This document shows, in pieces, positions 21,904 through 33,939 of a DNA stretch of 64,000 bases. The DNA comes from Rhizomucor pusillus (taxonomy: Eukaryota > Mucoromycota > Mucoromycetes > Mucorales > Lichtheimiaceae): the NCBI GenBank assembly GCA_900175165.2, contig FWWN02000613.1:62001-126000 (forward strand). The letters are read 5' to 3'. Below the pieces are notes generated by a model. The model was given only the letters and a program-made list of their open reading frames with translations. It was not told the origin of the DNA and ran no database searches. Numbering within the stretch: the stretch's first letter is position 1; every line of letters begins with the position of its first letter. The translations under genes and the position numbers were made by a program.

Positions 21904-23856
21904 TTACATTTCTCTAGCCCATTTGTTTACAATGCTATCTTGTCGATCAAGACTCTGTGTGCTTGTTGTTCGTTTGCGCTTTGAGAGGAGTATAGTGTCG
22001 TAATCTGAGGGCAACGTAAGTGCGGCGTTAGGTTCTGCAAAGCTATCTGCTGGTAACATCTTCTTCATCAAGCAACGGAATGCCTTTTGAATAGCGATAA
22101 TCTTTGTCGGATTTCGTGTAAATACGCGGACAGCTACTTCCTGGAATGTGGTAGGAATCATGTATGATACTTGCTGCTTGGGGATAGTGAACGACTCTGT
22201 TGTGCATTCCGTAAGTAAGAAAATTTTCGCCTGATTGTTAATATCTACAAATACCTGTATCATTGAATTTGGAGTAAAATCGAATAGAATCGACAGGATT
22301 GCGATCTTTCATGGCATAATTGATTTTGAGCCAATTGACGATAACATCATCTTCTTCAATGACCGTGTTGCCCGATTGGTGGGACACGATTTCGCTTGCA
22401 GTGACAGTGTTCTGTAGATATGCGGCTTAATTACTTGTAATCCAGAGATCATCATCTCCATTTTTACCTTGTTGATGTGAGCTGCCAACTCGGTCGGGAC
22501 GAGATATTCATCCACAAACTTGTACAAATCTCTAGTTCGCAGACGTTTCATGATTTCCCGCGACTTTGCCAACTCTGGTGCCTTTGAGCGTTCAATGACT
22601 CGTAAAATATCATCTGTCAAGTAAAGGTAATCTTCTGGATTCTCCACTGCTGATGAAATTCCCAGATGTTGGTCGGCGTGGACGAGCGCATCCGTAATCA
22701 TGAGTTCTATCGCTTTGCCTGTACGCGTAGCGTCGATTTTAGCAATTATTGGAAAAAACAGCAGTTCTCTCTCTTTGACTAACCGACGCGGTGAGTGTAG
22801 ATACGCTTGAAAAGACTGTATCTCGTGTGGAACATCTCGTACAAGTTGTATACTTCTTTGTGGTGGTAGCAGATTTCGTTGTCCACTACTCTGCTGTATA
22901 CCAGCAAACGTTTAGCATCGTAGGAGCTGCGCAAGCCGAGATTCTGCGCATCTCGCTCAATGTAATCAAATTTGTCCACATCGACGCTATTCTTTTTGTT
23001 TGCAACAATGTCAAATAGGAATCGACGATCCTCGTATTTGCTGGCAATTTTTTATATATAAATGATCAATTGAATTATTTTTCATGTTGTGATATATATT
23101 TACCTTGAGTTTCGTGCCTCGCCTGCAATCAAGTCTTTGATCAGGTTAACGTGTTCGCGCTCAATGTCGATATTGTTATCGTCAATGAGATACTCGAGCA
23201 TCATCTCGGACGCTTGCTCGTGCGACCATTGGAAATTTGGTCTTGCAACTGGCATTACTTCATTGTCAAAAATGTGGCTGAATGGTCCGTGCCCTAGGAT
23301 CGGCAAAAAGGGAGAGAGAGAGAGAGTATAAGACTCATCACGTAGTTGTAAAAATAAATGATATTCCATTTTTACCAAGATCGTGGCAAAGACCAGCGAG
23401 TTTGACACACTTTACTTCGTCGTCAGTGATGGCCAATTCAGGCTGGTCTTTCTGGAAACGTTCAATCACGGTGCCGGCTAGATGCGAGACGCCAATAGAA
23501 TGTTCGAAACGGTTGTGGCTCGCGCCTGGAAAGACAAAATATGCCGAGCCGAGCTGGATGATCCACGTCTCAGTGAAAAGCGTGGGGATAACAAAGAGAC
23601 CACTCACCTGTTTCAAGTCTCGAAGCCGTTGGAACTGTACAGTATCGATAAAGTTGACCGTGTAACTGTCGAGTTTAATGTGACCCTACATTGCGAGATA
23701 TTAGCGCTACAGTTATTCATTCATTCCCTCATTTTGACAGTGATTTACATGAATAGGATCATTGATGACTTTGTGACCTGTGTAAAATGGATTCGATGCC
23801 GTGACGGACGGTTGACTGCAAGGTTCATAAGTTTCCACAATACTGTCAACTGCCAT
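21904..23856 (-). CDS. SAMHD1-type HD-domain dNTP triphosphohydrolase
   Basis: Homologue of the dNTPase that hydrolyses dNTPs to nucleosides and triphosphate. It starts at ATG 23856 (MAVDSIVETYEPC) and splices through NDPIH, then FIDTVQFQRLRDLKQLGSAY. The HD-domain motifs follow: SHNRFEHSIGV, the LCHDLGHGPFSH metal site, and DVDKFDYIERDA with the distal Asp. Later exons carry NLYEMFHTRYSLFKRIYTHR, MITDALVHADQHL and NPVDSIRFYSKF, ending NKWAREM with TAA at 21904. D..Q..R residues that in human SAMHD1 bind the allosteric guanine nucleotide are kept in FIDTVQFQRLR, so dGTP/GTP-activated tetramerisation is plausible. The N-terminal SAM domain of the animal protein is absent. All exons appear open. 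Confidence 0.92.
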
Positions 23857-24034
23857 TCTCTCTTCTTTTGGGGTAAAGCGTTTTTGCTAATAACGAAAAA
23901 AAAAAGGTTCAGGAACCTTTCCGACCTGCTGTTTTCCAGAAAGCGACAAGTCCGTGCGCTCGTGCAGACGGAAAAGGTAAGGCAGTCGGAAAGAAGAAAG
24001 CGGGTTGCTGCTGCTGGTGAAACTATAACATTTT

Positions 24035-27000
24035 TTATTTTTTTCCGTCCCTGGATATAGACCTTACGCGAGCTGTGATGGCTTCATCGATGATATCCAT
24101 GCTCCGTACACTGCGCCAATCCGCTAAAGTGGAAACCATCGATATACGGTTCTTCCGCTTGTCCATGTTGTGTTTATCACTATCTACAACTTCTACTTCA
24201 TTGTCATACCAGAATTCAGGGAGTCCCATAATGGATTCACGCTTGATATGCGGATCCTGATAGTTGCTGGCGTGCCGCACGAGAATAACGGCTGCTAACT
24301 CCTTGCAAAACTCTTGCAGTACAATGTACGAGTTCACAAAATGGGATAGCTTTGCAAAAGGGTTCGTCATCGTGACAGGGGTGGCATTTGCACGTTGTTG
24401 GAAGAAGGAAGCGGAGGAGGAGGTAGTGTTGTCACCACCTGTGGAAGATGGTTCACGCGGTGCATCGCGGCTGCTACGCATTGGCAAAATACTCGTGGAT
24501 TTGGTGCCAGAGGGAGATATGGGGCTTACAGGGGAGCTGGGACCGCTGCCGGGCGATGTTCCTGAAAAGACAAGTTGGCTAAGGCTCGGGTGCCGTGAGA
24601 GACCCTTGCTCTTCTCACGAGGGGTCGAGACTGACGGAGTGAGAGAGAACGTCGAGTTTGATCGCTTCAACTGTTGATGGTTGCTAGGCGTTCCTCCTGC
24701 CAAGACACCACGTTTCTTTGCAATGGAAATACGGGTCTCAAAATTAGGGACGAGTTGAGCCCTTTTCAAGGCTTCGAACGTGATCTATAGCACTTATTGT
24801 GAGGAGGATAATATGAAAAAATTACGAATATGCCATACCTGCTCCAAGAGAGAATACAGACTGCGTCGATTACCCTTGGCGCCAGGAAGAGTCCAGACAC
24901 CACCGTACAGTGCACCGTCACCACCAACACGGATAGTACGCCAGTCGCAGATAACACCATCGACGCGCCTATCCACAACGCCGACGATCTTTTGCAGGAT
25001 GCTAGTGACAAGCAAATTCTGCTCCATGGTAGATTCCAGCAACTTGAAGAATTTATCAAAGATACGGCTCATAAATAGACCTTCGTAGCTGCCGCAGAGC
25101 TTATGCACAGGTGTGCTATTCTGTTCAATATCGCGATGCAGGGCCATATCCTTTGAGGATACAATCATGCTCATGGGTCGTCGCTGCGGGCGTCCTCGTC
25201 GGTGTTCTGCTTCACGTGCATAATCCCGTTTACTCCTGGGAGGTGGATATGGGAATCGCCAAAAGTTTCGGGCAACCAGGCCGTATTGGAAACGTTCACG
25301 AGCCTCGTGGAAATAATCGTCGTAGCTGTTGCCAGGTACAACAGAGTTGCCCCGATTATCGCTCGTGCTGTCCTTGCGGCTACTGCTGCCTGCATCGTCT
25401 CCGTTTGTACCCCGCAGTGAACGCCGTGGGCCGTCAGGGGAAGTAATGACGGATGACAATGGAGGCGATTTCATGCGTTCCAACTCGTCTTCAAGAGGCA
25501 AAAGTGACAGTATCCGTTCGACCAGCCATCGTACTTTCTCCGGTTTATTATCTTTTTTGGTATCTTGTTGATCGCCCTTGTCTCCTACAGCAAGCTCATC
25601 CAATTTTTCTTCCTTTGCATTGCCAGTGTTGCCGTCACCGTTATTGCTGCTGACTCCTTCTTCGATCTGCTTTGATCCCATGGAGGACGTTTCAGTGGTA
25701 TCATCGATTTTCTCCGCATCTTCAATGTATTCTCCATCAGGATTGATATCGAGATAATTGCGGAGGACCAGGTTGTAAATTGCAAATTGGTTGTACGTCT
25801 CGAGTACTGTATCGAATAGTCGCAAAGTTGCTAGCGATAAATCGTGATATTCAGCATCTATGCGGTTGATCAGCAGAGCGCGCATAGTGATTTCTTCCTC
25901 GTTCTCCATTTCATCCGGCTTCTCTCCAAGGCTCTCATCGTCTTCTTCCGTTTTCAACGAATCATCGTCCTTGTCATCCTCGATTAAATCGTGCTTGGAT
26001 TGATTGCTACGGACCTCGGGTTCCAGATCTTTGCCGACGCCACCTTCTTCACTGATCAGGACCACGAGAAATGCGTGCAAAAGTTTTTGATCTGTGAGTG
26101 AGCGTATCATTTCGGTGGTGTAGGCTGTCGCTGCAGTGGCTAATTCGGCAGATGGCGAAGAAAGTGCTGTGCAGACAACCGGATGCCAGAAGATAGCCGT
26201 CAATTGGGCCATAAGTGCCGTCATTAATCTTTTATCTGCAACTCTAGCAACATCGTTGAGATATTCCCAAAAGCTGTAGAATTCGTCGGCAATGCGTTCT
26301 CCATCCTTTGTAGCTTCCAACGTCCGTGCAAAGTGCGCGTCAAATGGGCTTCGCTTTCTTCGCTTCTTTTTGTAACTGTGGTGAGCGTTCACTGTAATCA
26401 TCAAAGTATTGTTGGTCACCATGGCAGGTGCCGAGAAATGAACCCGTTTGCGTGGTGGTTTGGCGAGCACAACGCGACCATTGTCCGTAATTGTAAAGGC
26501 ACCGGCATTTTTCGGCAGTCGAGCGAAATACAAGGCGAGCCGTTCTGCCTAGATGAGAGAAAGACTCTAGTTATTCGACAAATCTTTGCGTATCATCCAC
26601 ATGATCTATACTTGCCATGATTTCACACAGGCCCGAGTATTCGACGACGTAGCAGACATATTCCGGGTCGCCATCCAGCAATCGCAACGCAAACAACACA
26701 GCCTCTCGTGCGATTTCACCGGTTTCTCCCGGGATATTCATATAGTCGATGAGATAAGTAAACATGTCGAACCGTGGCTATACATTGCGATGATGGTTAA
26801 CGATTTTTCGCAAACAAGCATTATTTGAAGGCGACTTTACACGCACCGTCAGAAACATATTCCAGGCGATCTTATCATCGACACTTTCGCGCCGCTTGTG
26901 AAACGTTCTACCATCTTTGCTGCTTCTCCAGACATTTTCACCGAGTCCACGACACCATCCTCGCTCGAAGAAAAGGTCCATGAGAGCTGCATTGGTGCCC

Positions 27001-27736
27001 TTAAAATGGGCAAATACACCATGCATCAACTTGACGAGTTCCAAAGAGATCTCTGCAATCGCGGCGTATCTTTCTTCGGGGCAGTCTGCGTCGGTAGCTA
27101 GCTGTTCATAGTGGTGGGATACCAGACGATGGCATGATGTGATGAGTTTCTGCAGCGGGACATGAACGGCACGCTCTGGTAATAGCTGTGCGTGTACATT
27201 GCTGACGAGACTGCAGAAAAAGCGCATACAATGAATGCGCATTCCAAAAGGCGTCTGCAATAATAATAAAGCAACAATAAATTAGGAAATGAATTCAAAT
27301 GACTCTCTCCGTCTGCCGCCGCCCGCCCAATATGCCGGAAGGTCAGCAGGACACCAGCACTTACGTCGACTTTGGCGAACTCGACCAGCTCTTCCAGGAC
27401 GCGTTTATGCAGCAGATACTCGAGACAGGGACCGGTCTCAAGGCTGTCGCTCGCACGTTGGTACTCGAGTTCTTCCGCTTGGATCAATTTGACGATATTC
27501 TGCAGACATGCCGGAATGGGCGTCAAATCGACAGCATCCTTGAGGGGATCTTATGGCAGATTGAGCTTTCCTGCTGTGTATGTATGTGGGATACGTAAGG
27601 AGGGGGGGGGGCTTATCTGCTGACCTGGAGAAGTCTCATAGTACTTTTGAATACTGGTCCATGCGTCGGTCAACAGCTCAAGTTTCGACTTTGCATTGTG
27701 CCTCCCAGTCAGGAACTTGGAGAGGAACATGGACAT
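24035..27736 (-). CDS. FHIP/FAM160-type protein (FTS-Hook-interacting)
   Basis: Large multi-exon gene starting at ATG 27736 (MSMFLSKFLTGRHNAKSKLE) with LLTDAWTSIQKYYETSP. Next exons give TPIPACLQNIVKLIQAEELE and YLLHKRVLEELVEFAKVD, TPFGMRIHCMRFFCSLVSN, LFTYLIDYMNIPGETGEIAR, and a 580-codon exon with MTALMAQLTAIFWHPVVC, LLINRIDAEYHDLSLATLRL and QFAIYNLVLRNYLDI. The last exon (24035-24769) is Ser/Pro-rich then SHFVNSYIVLQEFCKELAAV. The order matches the RAI16/FAM160 (UPF0518) family, whose members join Hook and FTS in a complex that links early endosomes to dynein in hyphae and animal cells. The acidic insert in the large exon is low-complexity. Splice sites were not all resolved. Confidence 0.85.
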
Positions 27737-28425
27737 TGTGAAAGATTGTCCAAGCACAAAGGTTGAACGAAGGAGGGCGAGGTTCACTTTATTTGTGTCT
27801 CCGCGGGGAGCGGAAACTGCTGGCCCTGAAGGCTCTTTGTGTAGCATCAAAATTGGCTGTTGCCATGGCCGCCCACTGCGCTCGTTAAAGATGAAAAGGC
27901 AGGAGAGTGCTTGAGATATACCATGTAACAAACAAAAATGTGCGCTACATGCCAGACAGGGTACAGTGATCACGGCAACAGCAGCGCTGCCAGCGGTGAT
28001 GTTGGTGGTGGTGCTTTTCGAGCTTAGTATGCTTGGGCGGGTGCTGCTCCGTCGCTGTTTCCGAGCATGGATAGACGTTGAGATGATGGCAGTACAAAAA
28101 TGTGATCGGAGTGAGATGGATTTCAGGGAGGACGCACGTTGACGAACTCAGGGATTGATATATGGAGCAGGAAGTGATAATTAAGGATTCTTCGGTATGC
28201 TGCCTTGCGACGTCGGCGGCAATAAGCTATTTTTGAGGGGATCATTGGCCTTTTTAAGGAGCCCTGTTCCCTTTTTTTCCTTTTTCTTTCTCAATTGCTA
28301 TAGCAACGGACACCTGTCGCAAATGGAACCAAGCATTATTTTTACTTCTTCTTTTGCAAATATGGAGGCAAGTCCAGAATTTTACTACTCTTTTGTCACT
28401 ATCAAAGAATCTTCTTTCTAATTCC
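27737..28425. promoter_or_regulatory. Divergent intergenic region
   Basis: It lies between the minus-strand FHIP-type gene and the plus-strand coiled-coil gene and should hold both promoters. No further gene seen. Confidence 0.4.
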
Positions 28426-29783
28426 ATGATGCTACAGCATCAAGACAGCAATAGATCATCACCAAACAGCAACGTATCGTCATCCTCGTCATCGTCACCG
28501 TCGCCTTCCAGCGCTGCAAGGTACGGAATGGGACCTGATGGTGCAGAGTTACGTTGATACGCAGAGCAATGACGAGACTGATTGTGATGGTTTCTTCTAC
28601 TTTCTCGTTATCATTCCAGTGACAGGCTACTCCGTAGACCCATTCTGATGCAAAAATCGTACTCTTCGGGAGGAAGCCCCGACTACTCGTTTACCGACAC
28701 TCGTGTGAGCAAGTCTCATGGCGGTACCTACACCCCACCGTCGCCGTGTCTCGAGCACCATCCGGATGACACTATTAAAGTAAGCTGAATATTTTCCCAT
28801 TTGGGCAACGATTTTGTTTGCTAATGCAACAGCAAACAATGTTTCAGGACGATATCTTGACTTTATGTCTAGATAAATTTTGGTCAAAGTTCGCGGAAAG
28901 GCTGGATGGTGAACTCGAAAAGCGTATACAGTCAGTCATGGAGCAGCAGCAGCAGCGACAAGAAGAGCAACGACGAATTACGACGAGAAGTACGACGACA
29001 GCGACCGTGGTACCCCCATCACCTCCAGAGCAATCACGTCTGCTTGAACCGGAGGCCCAGCATAACGTCATGGCGAGACTGCATGAGCTGGAAATAGCAA
29101 CAAGTCGACTGGATTATCGTCTTGCCATGCTAGAGAAAATGATCCCCAAGCCTTCTCCCAAGGTTTCGGAAGATCTACGCAAAGAGAATTTTGAGCTTCG
29201 AGCGAAACTTGCAGATCGCGAACAGAAAGCCAGACAGCTGGAGCAAGAGCACATTGAATTCTTTAAACGGCAGACGCAAAACATGATACAAATGGACCAA
29301 ATGCGGCAAAAAATTGCGGCACTCGAAGCAGAGCTGCAGAAGCAACAGAAGCACAAGGTGCCCCGGCCTCAGCATCAGCAGCATCAACAGCAGCAGCACC
29401 ATCCGTGGCGAAAAAAATCCTCCATCCCACCACCTCCTCCTGCAAACCGGTTACCCACCCCTCGGTCCTCGCCTTCTCACAGCCTTCAGGATGACGAGGA
29501 GGAAGATCTGTCTGTCAGAGAAATCGATGGTTACCTTGTATTCAATACCCACATAGACGGCGAACTTATCCATTGCCGCGTAAAGATACCCAACACTACA
29601 GCATCTAGCACACCCATCACAACCAGCACTATTTCCATGCAGCAACGTCAACAACAATACCACCAGCAGCAGCAGCAACAACAGCCCAATCGCCGTGCGA
29701 TGGTGCCGCCACTCAACAACCACAACATGAGAAAGAAGGGGTTGAACCCACATGCACCCGAATGGAAACTCTCTGGAAAGTAG
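28426..29783 (+). CDS. Coiled-coil protein with C-terminal PAM2-like motif
   Basis: Three exons (28426-28520, 28620-28779, about 28833-29783) give 401 residues. The N-terminus is Ser/Pro/Asn-rich. The middle holds DDILTLCLDKFWSKFAERLD, an Arg/Gln-rich helix, and a predicted coiled coil at roughly 180-260 (RLHELEIATSRLDYRLAMLE, then heptads to AALEAELQKQQK). His/Gln-rich and Pro-rich segments and a short folded patch (EIDGYLVFNTHIDGELIHCR) follow. The last 15 residues include GLNPHAPEW, close to the PAM2 consensus LNPxAxEF/W that binds the MLLE domain of poly(A)-binding protein. No known family was recognised. A role in mRNP transport or translation is inference from that motif. The last acceptor could also be at 28847, still in frame. 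Confidence 0.75.
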
Positions 29784-29845
29784 CAGCAATACTGTAGCAA
29801 CAATAATAAATTTTTGGTTTTGTTCTTTTTGACGCGTTATCATCA

Positions 29846-31546
29846 TCACTGTTGTTGGAACTTGTCCTCGAGATCAGCCCAAGCCTTCCAGTAGTCCTCT
29901 TGGACTTTTCCGCAAGTCTTGAGGGCCCAGGGGGTGACGGAAAGTAAAAGACTTGTCTCAAACATGAACGATTGGGTGTTGTCACCGACTCGTACCGGTT
30001 CCAGTTTAGCGTTAGATGCAGCCTCGAACACCTTGGCGTCGGGACCATGAGGCGTCATGGGGCTATGCAGAGATGCACCGCCAGGCGCGAATCCTCCCGA
30101 TTTTCCTTCATAGTCACCTAGGATAAGGCCCATGAATTCGGACATGCAGTTTCGATGGAAATAAGGCGGGCGGAACTTTATGTCTCTGTTAGCAGCCATG
30201 AAAAATATAACACAGATTGACGGACGGACACTCACCGTGTTTTCAGCAACTGCCCATCGTGGAGGGAAAATGACAAAATCGGCTATGGCAACACCGGGAG
30301 TGTTGGACTTTGCAGTCAGCACGGTAAAGATCGACGGATCCTGACATAGCAATATATTTAAACAGGAGCACAATTTTCATCGGAATTATCGGAATACAAA
30401 CTTACAATGTGATCAAAAGTGACAGAGTTGACAGCGCAGAACTTTGCAAGGTCGTACTTGTACGGGGCATAGTTGCCGTGCCACGCGACAACATCAAAGG
30501 GTGTGTGGTTTTGCTTGGCAACGAATAGCTTGCCGTTGAATTTAGTAATGATTTCCCATTCTTTGCCGGTCTCTCGCTCGAATGCTGCCACCGGCGTCAC
30601 GAAATCTCTCGGGTTAGCCAGGCCGTTTGCACCTAGAAACGTTATTGGCAACCAAAATTCGTAGACAAAATCATATTCTACTTACCAATAGGTCCCAGAT
30701 CGGGTAATTCAAAGTGATGCTGACCGTATATTTCCAAGATGTATCCACGGCTGGGAAAGAACGGGATCAATATCTGATGCTTTGATGCCGCCCCCTCCTT
30801 TTTTTTTAATTTACCTGGGCCCATCAGGGAAGCTGACCGAGTAACGCACACCACGTTGGATGACGCAGATCTCATTGGGCGCAACCATCATCTTGCCAAA
30901 CTCTGTGCAAATATCCAGGCGGCCTTGTTGAGGAACGATCAAAAAGTCGCCGTCAGAGTTGTAAAATGCTCTGTGATCCATGGACTGGTTGGCTGTGAAG
31001 ATATGTACGGCCAAGCCGGTGCCTGCACCCGGCTCACCCGAGACAGCCACTGTCTTGAGACCCTGCACAAAATCGATCTTGTTGCCTTCGGACGGGAGAT
31101 CAAATGGGCTCCAGCGCAGCTGGGTTGGCGTCACCTGTGCATCAGATGTACTCGACACGATAAACTGGTTAAAGTCGTTGTTCAAGGGCTCAAATGGAGT
31201 GTGGACCACGGAAGGTCGGATGCGATAAAGCCAGCTGATATATAAAAGTGGATGAGTGAGTGAGTGAGTGACTGTAACAAGTGAGATAATAATCTCTCAC
31301 TCTCACCTCCTCTGATTGTGAGTGCGGGGCACAGTGAATGCAGTTCCAGAAAGCTGCTCCGCATAGAGACCATGCGGACACTTTTGCGGCGTGTTTTGTC
31401 CTGCATGTTCGGGATTGAAGGGTTATTGATGCGTGCGACGAGAGCTTATTATCGAGTCTACCTTTTGGAAGAGAACCGGGGATTGCCTCAGACACAAAGT
31501 GGTTCCCAAATCCTTCATAGTATTTGTAGGGATCGCTGGTGGCCAT
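29846..31546 (-). CDS. HGD: Homogentisate 1,2-dioxygenase
   Basis: Fe(II) enzyme that opens homogentisate to maleylacetoacetate in tyrosine/phenylalanine breakdown. It starts at ATG 31546 ([17 protein letters not shown]). Exons give [94 protein letters not shown] and [17 protein letters not shown]. The iron-binding part is [20 protein letters not shown] followed by [12 protein letters not shown], supplying the two His and one Glu ligands. The end is [16 protein letters not shown] with TGA at 29846. About seven short introns, no disruptions. Divergent from the alpha-arrestin gene. No other tyrosine-catabolic gene (HPPD, MAAI, FAH) is in the window, so it is not clustered here. Confidence 0.96.
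31255..31272. repeat. GAGT tetranucleotide repeat
   Basis: Short GTGA/GAGT tandem repeat inside an intron near the 5' end of the homogentisate dioxygenase gene. Confidence 0.7.
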
Positions 31547-32104
31547 ATTTGCAGCAATAGTACGTTTGTAGGAATACGAGTGAGCAGAGGAATAAGCGAG
31601 CAAACACGTCTCCTGGGTTTTTGAATCTTCTCTGCACCGTCGTGGGAAAAACCGCCAATCGGGCACAAATCCCCAGTTTGTATGCTTCCACATTGTTAAA
31701 ACTTTCAGCATACACCCAAATTGACACAAGGAAGCCTGGAACAATTAAAACTGTCAGACATTACTTTAGGCTTGGACGTTCGTGGATTCTTGGTTGACCA
31801 GTTCGTTACAGGATTCGACAAGCCTACATAGTCCAATATTTAAGTGGGTGATGCTGCAGATCTCTGCAAAGAGCTGACAGCGACGCCCCTAGCGTGATAG
31901 CAGCAACAATGATCTATGTGCTGCTTATGACAAATGCTCGGAAGACTGTGGGGGATGGGGGGTGTGGCAACTTGAAGCCACAATGATGGTGTATCCTTTT
32001 GTCTTTGACCGAAGCAACAAAATTCTTTTTTCTCCATTCACCCAACCCCGCACAATTTTATTTTTTCGCTCTCCCTCCCTCCCCGTTCTGCGCACAACGA
32101 GGAG
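31547..32104. promoter_or_regulatory. Divergent intergenic region between HGD and arrestin
   Basis: About 560 bp between divergent start codons. A CT-rich tract (CGCTCTCCCTCCCTCCCCG) lies just upstream of the arrestin ATG. No gene seen. Confidence 0.4.
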
Positions 32105-33386
32105 ATGCGAAGGTTCACTGGTTCAGCACATAGCTCCTCCTCCAGCAGCAGCAGCAGTGGCAACAAACACACTCCAGTCGACTTGTTCATTGACGATGCA
32201 CCTGTCTACTTTATTGGTCCCGCCAACCGGGACAATCCAATGTCTCAGGTGCGCACTCGACTCATGGGCAAAGTCGTCTTCAACGATCCGAAAATCAAGT
32301 GGAATCGTATTACGCTACAGTTTACAGGCAAAGCGGGACTCGATATCAATGCGCCGCTCTCACAGCTTCCCCGAGAACTTGCAGGAAATGCTGATTTACA
32401 GGAGGGTGGTACAATGAAACTGCAGTCAACGATGCCTTTATGCGACGTCGAGAAGGAACTCATATTCACTGGCGAGAAAGAAATCGAGTTTGGACTGCAT
32501 CTTCCAACACATCTTCCTCCAAGCATACGCACCGAGAATGCATTTGTCGAGTATACACTCGTTGCCAATTTTTCCGCTGGTACCTTTTTCAAAAAATACC
32601 GAATACAGAAAGCCGTCAAGGTCAATCGACATTACTTGCCCAGCCCGAGCGCTGTGATACCCTGTGTTGAATATAACGATGCGCGCGGATGGTTCGAGTG
32701 GTCAGCGGATGTGCCCAAGGCTGTCGCAACGGAGGCAGGCGAAATTGTAGTGGCGCTCCGATGGAGTATTGAAAAAGAGCTCGTGGAAATAGACAGAATA
32801 GAGCTCAGTTTAGAAGAAGTGCAAACTTACAGGCAAGACAAATCAGACTGTACGTATAAAGATATTAATCTAATGTGTCATTCTTTTGCTGTGTAGATTC
32901 TCAACAAAGTCTGGCGTACATAATTTGCCACCGACCATCTTACGATTCCCCCCTACTATTTATCAGCCATCTAGCTCCTTTGATAGTTCAGAAACCCATT
33001 TTATTCGCACGCCAATACCTCTCAACACGCCTGTCCACAAGGTTAATCGTCCTGTACGCACTCATCACTTTGATCCCTTCCTAGATATCTCCCACCGCCT
33101 TCGGATGGTCATCCACTTTACAGCAGCCGAGTCCACCAACATCCGAGCTGATCCTATAATCCTGCATTTTCCCATCATTGTCACCGATTTCCCTCCAGAA
33201 GAACAAGCTGTGCCTGCCTCTGTGGTTTTGGGAGGCGGGGACGAAGGGACTGCAATTGATCTCGACCTTCCTGAATATACACCTCGCTACGAGCTGCAAC
33301 CTTCATCCTCTTCTCCTTCTTCTCCGCCGCCACCTGCATCGTCTCCCGCTTATGAACCTAATGGTGCTACTACTACTACTCGGTGA
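32105..33386 (+). CDS. Alpha-arrestin (arrestin-related trafficking adaptor)
   Basis: Two exons (32105-32853, 32897-33386) give 412 residues. A Ser-rich N-terminus is followed by arrestin_N strands (VDLFIDDAPVYFIGPANRDN, LMGKVVFNDPKIKWNRITLQ, FGLHLPTHLPPSIRTENAFV then EYTLVANF) and arrestin_C strands (EIVVALRWSIEKELVEIDRI, LRMVIHFTAAESTNIRADPI). Near the end DLPEYTPRYE resembles the LPxY/PPxY motif by which fungal ARTs recruit the Rsp5/Nedd4 ubiquitin ligase. The role would be nutrient-transporter endocytosis, by family. The splice at GTATAAAG joins SDC to TFSTKSGVHNLPP in frame. Confidence 0.85.
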
Positions 33387-33935
33387 CTCCAATAAATATA
33401 GCAGTAACAATAATGTAATTCAATGACAAAATAAAAACAAGACAATCCGGCCTCCACGCGCTTCTTTTCTTTTAAAAAAAGACAAGAAGAGAAAATATTC
33501 TACAACAAATTCTTGTTATTGGACATCAGGTAAATCACACCATGTTCGACGACATCGTTTCTTTCGTGATAGTTGACGAATATACACCAGCTGTCGCCTT
33601 GGATTGTTTATTTGCGACGCGGACGCTGGTTGCTGCCGAAACAGTCGCGTCAAGTATCCACCAAAGGTATCGTGCGGAGGAGGAAGAACGGACATGGCGA
33701 TCCTTGGATGGAGTACAAGATAGAGGAAAAATGAAAGTAAGAGAGGTATAGAGAAAGTGGTGGTTGGGAAAGAAGAAAGGAAAAAGGACAGGGCAACTCA
33801 ATTCACTTGACCTTGATTTTCAAGTCATCTAGACACGCATTCAGCGCACACGCCACATCACGTTGCATACATCCGTGCATACATGTGACGTAAAATATCC
33901 TTATTGTCTCTGGCTTCTTCTTTCCATCACTGACA
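33387..33935. other. Intergenic, one small unassigned ORF
   Basis: It contains a 69-codon plus-strand ORF at 33542-33751 (MFDDIVSFVIVDEYTPAVAL...) of unknown status. A longer minus-strand frame overlaps it (33535-33801). Neither has a recognisable domain. Confidence 0.35.
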
Positions 33936-33939
33936 CTAT

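Noticed and set aside
24264..24677. 137-codon plus-strand ORF
   Set aside because: Antisense to the Ser/Pro-rich last exon of the FHIP-type gene, which has clear family similarity.
33535..33801. Overlapping small ORFs on both strands
   Set aside because: Neither has domain, promoter or splice evidence; kept only as a note in the intergenic entry.
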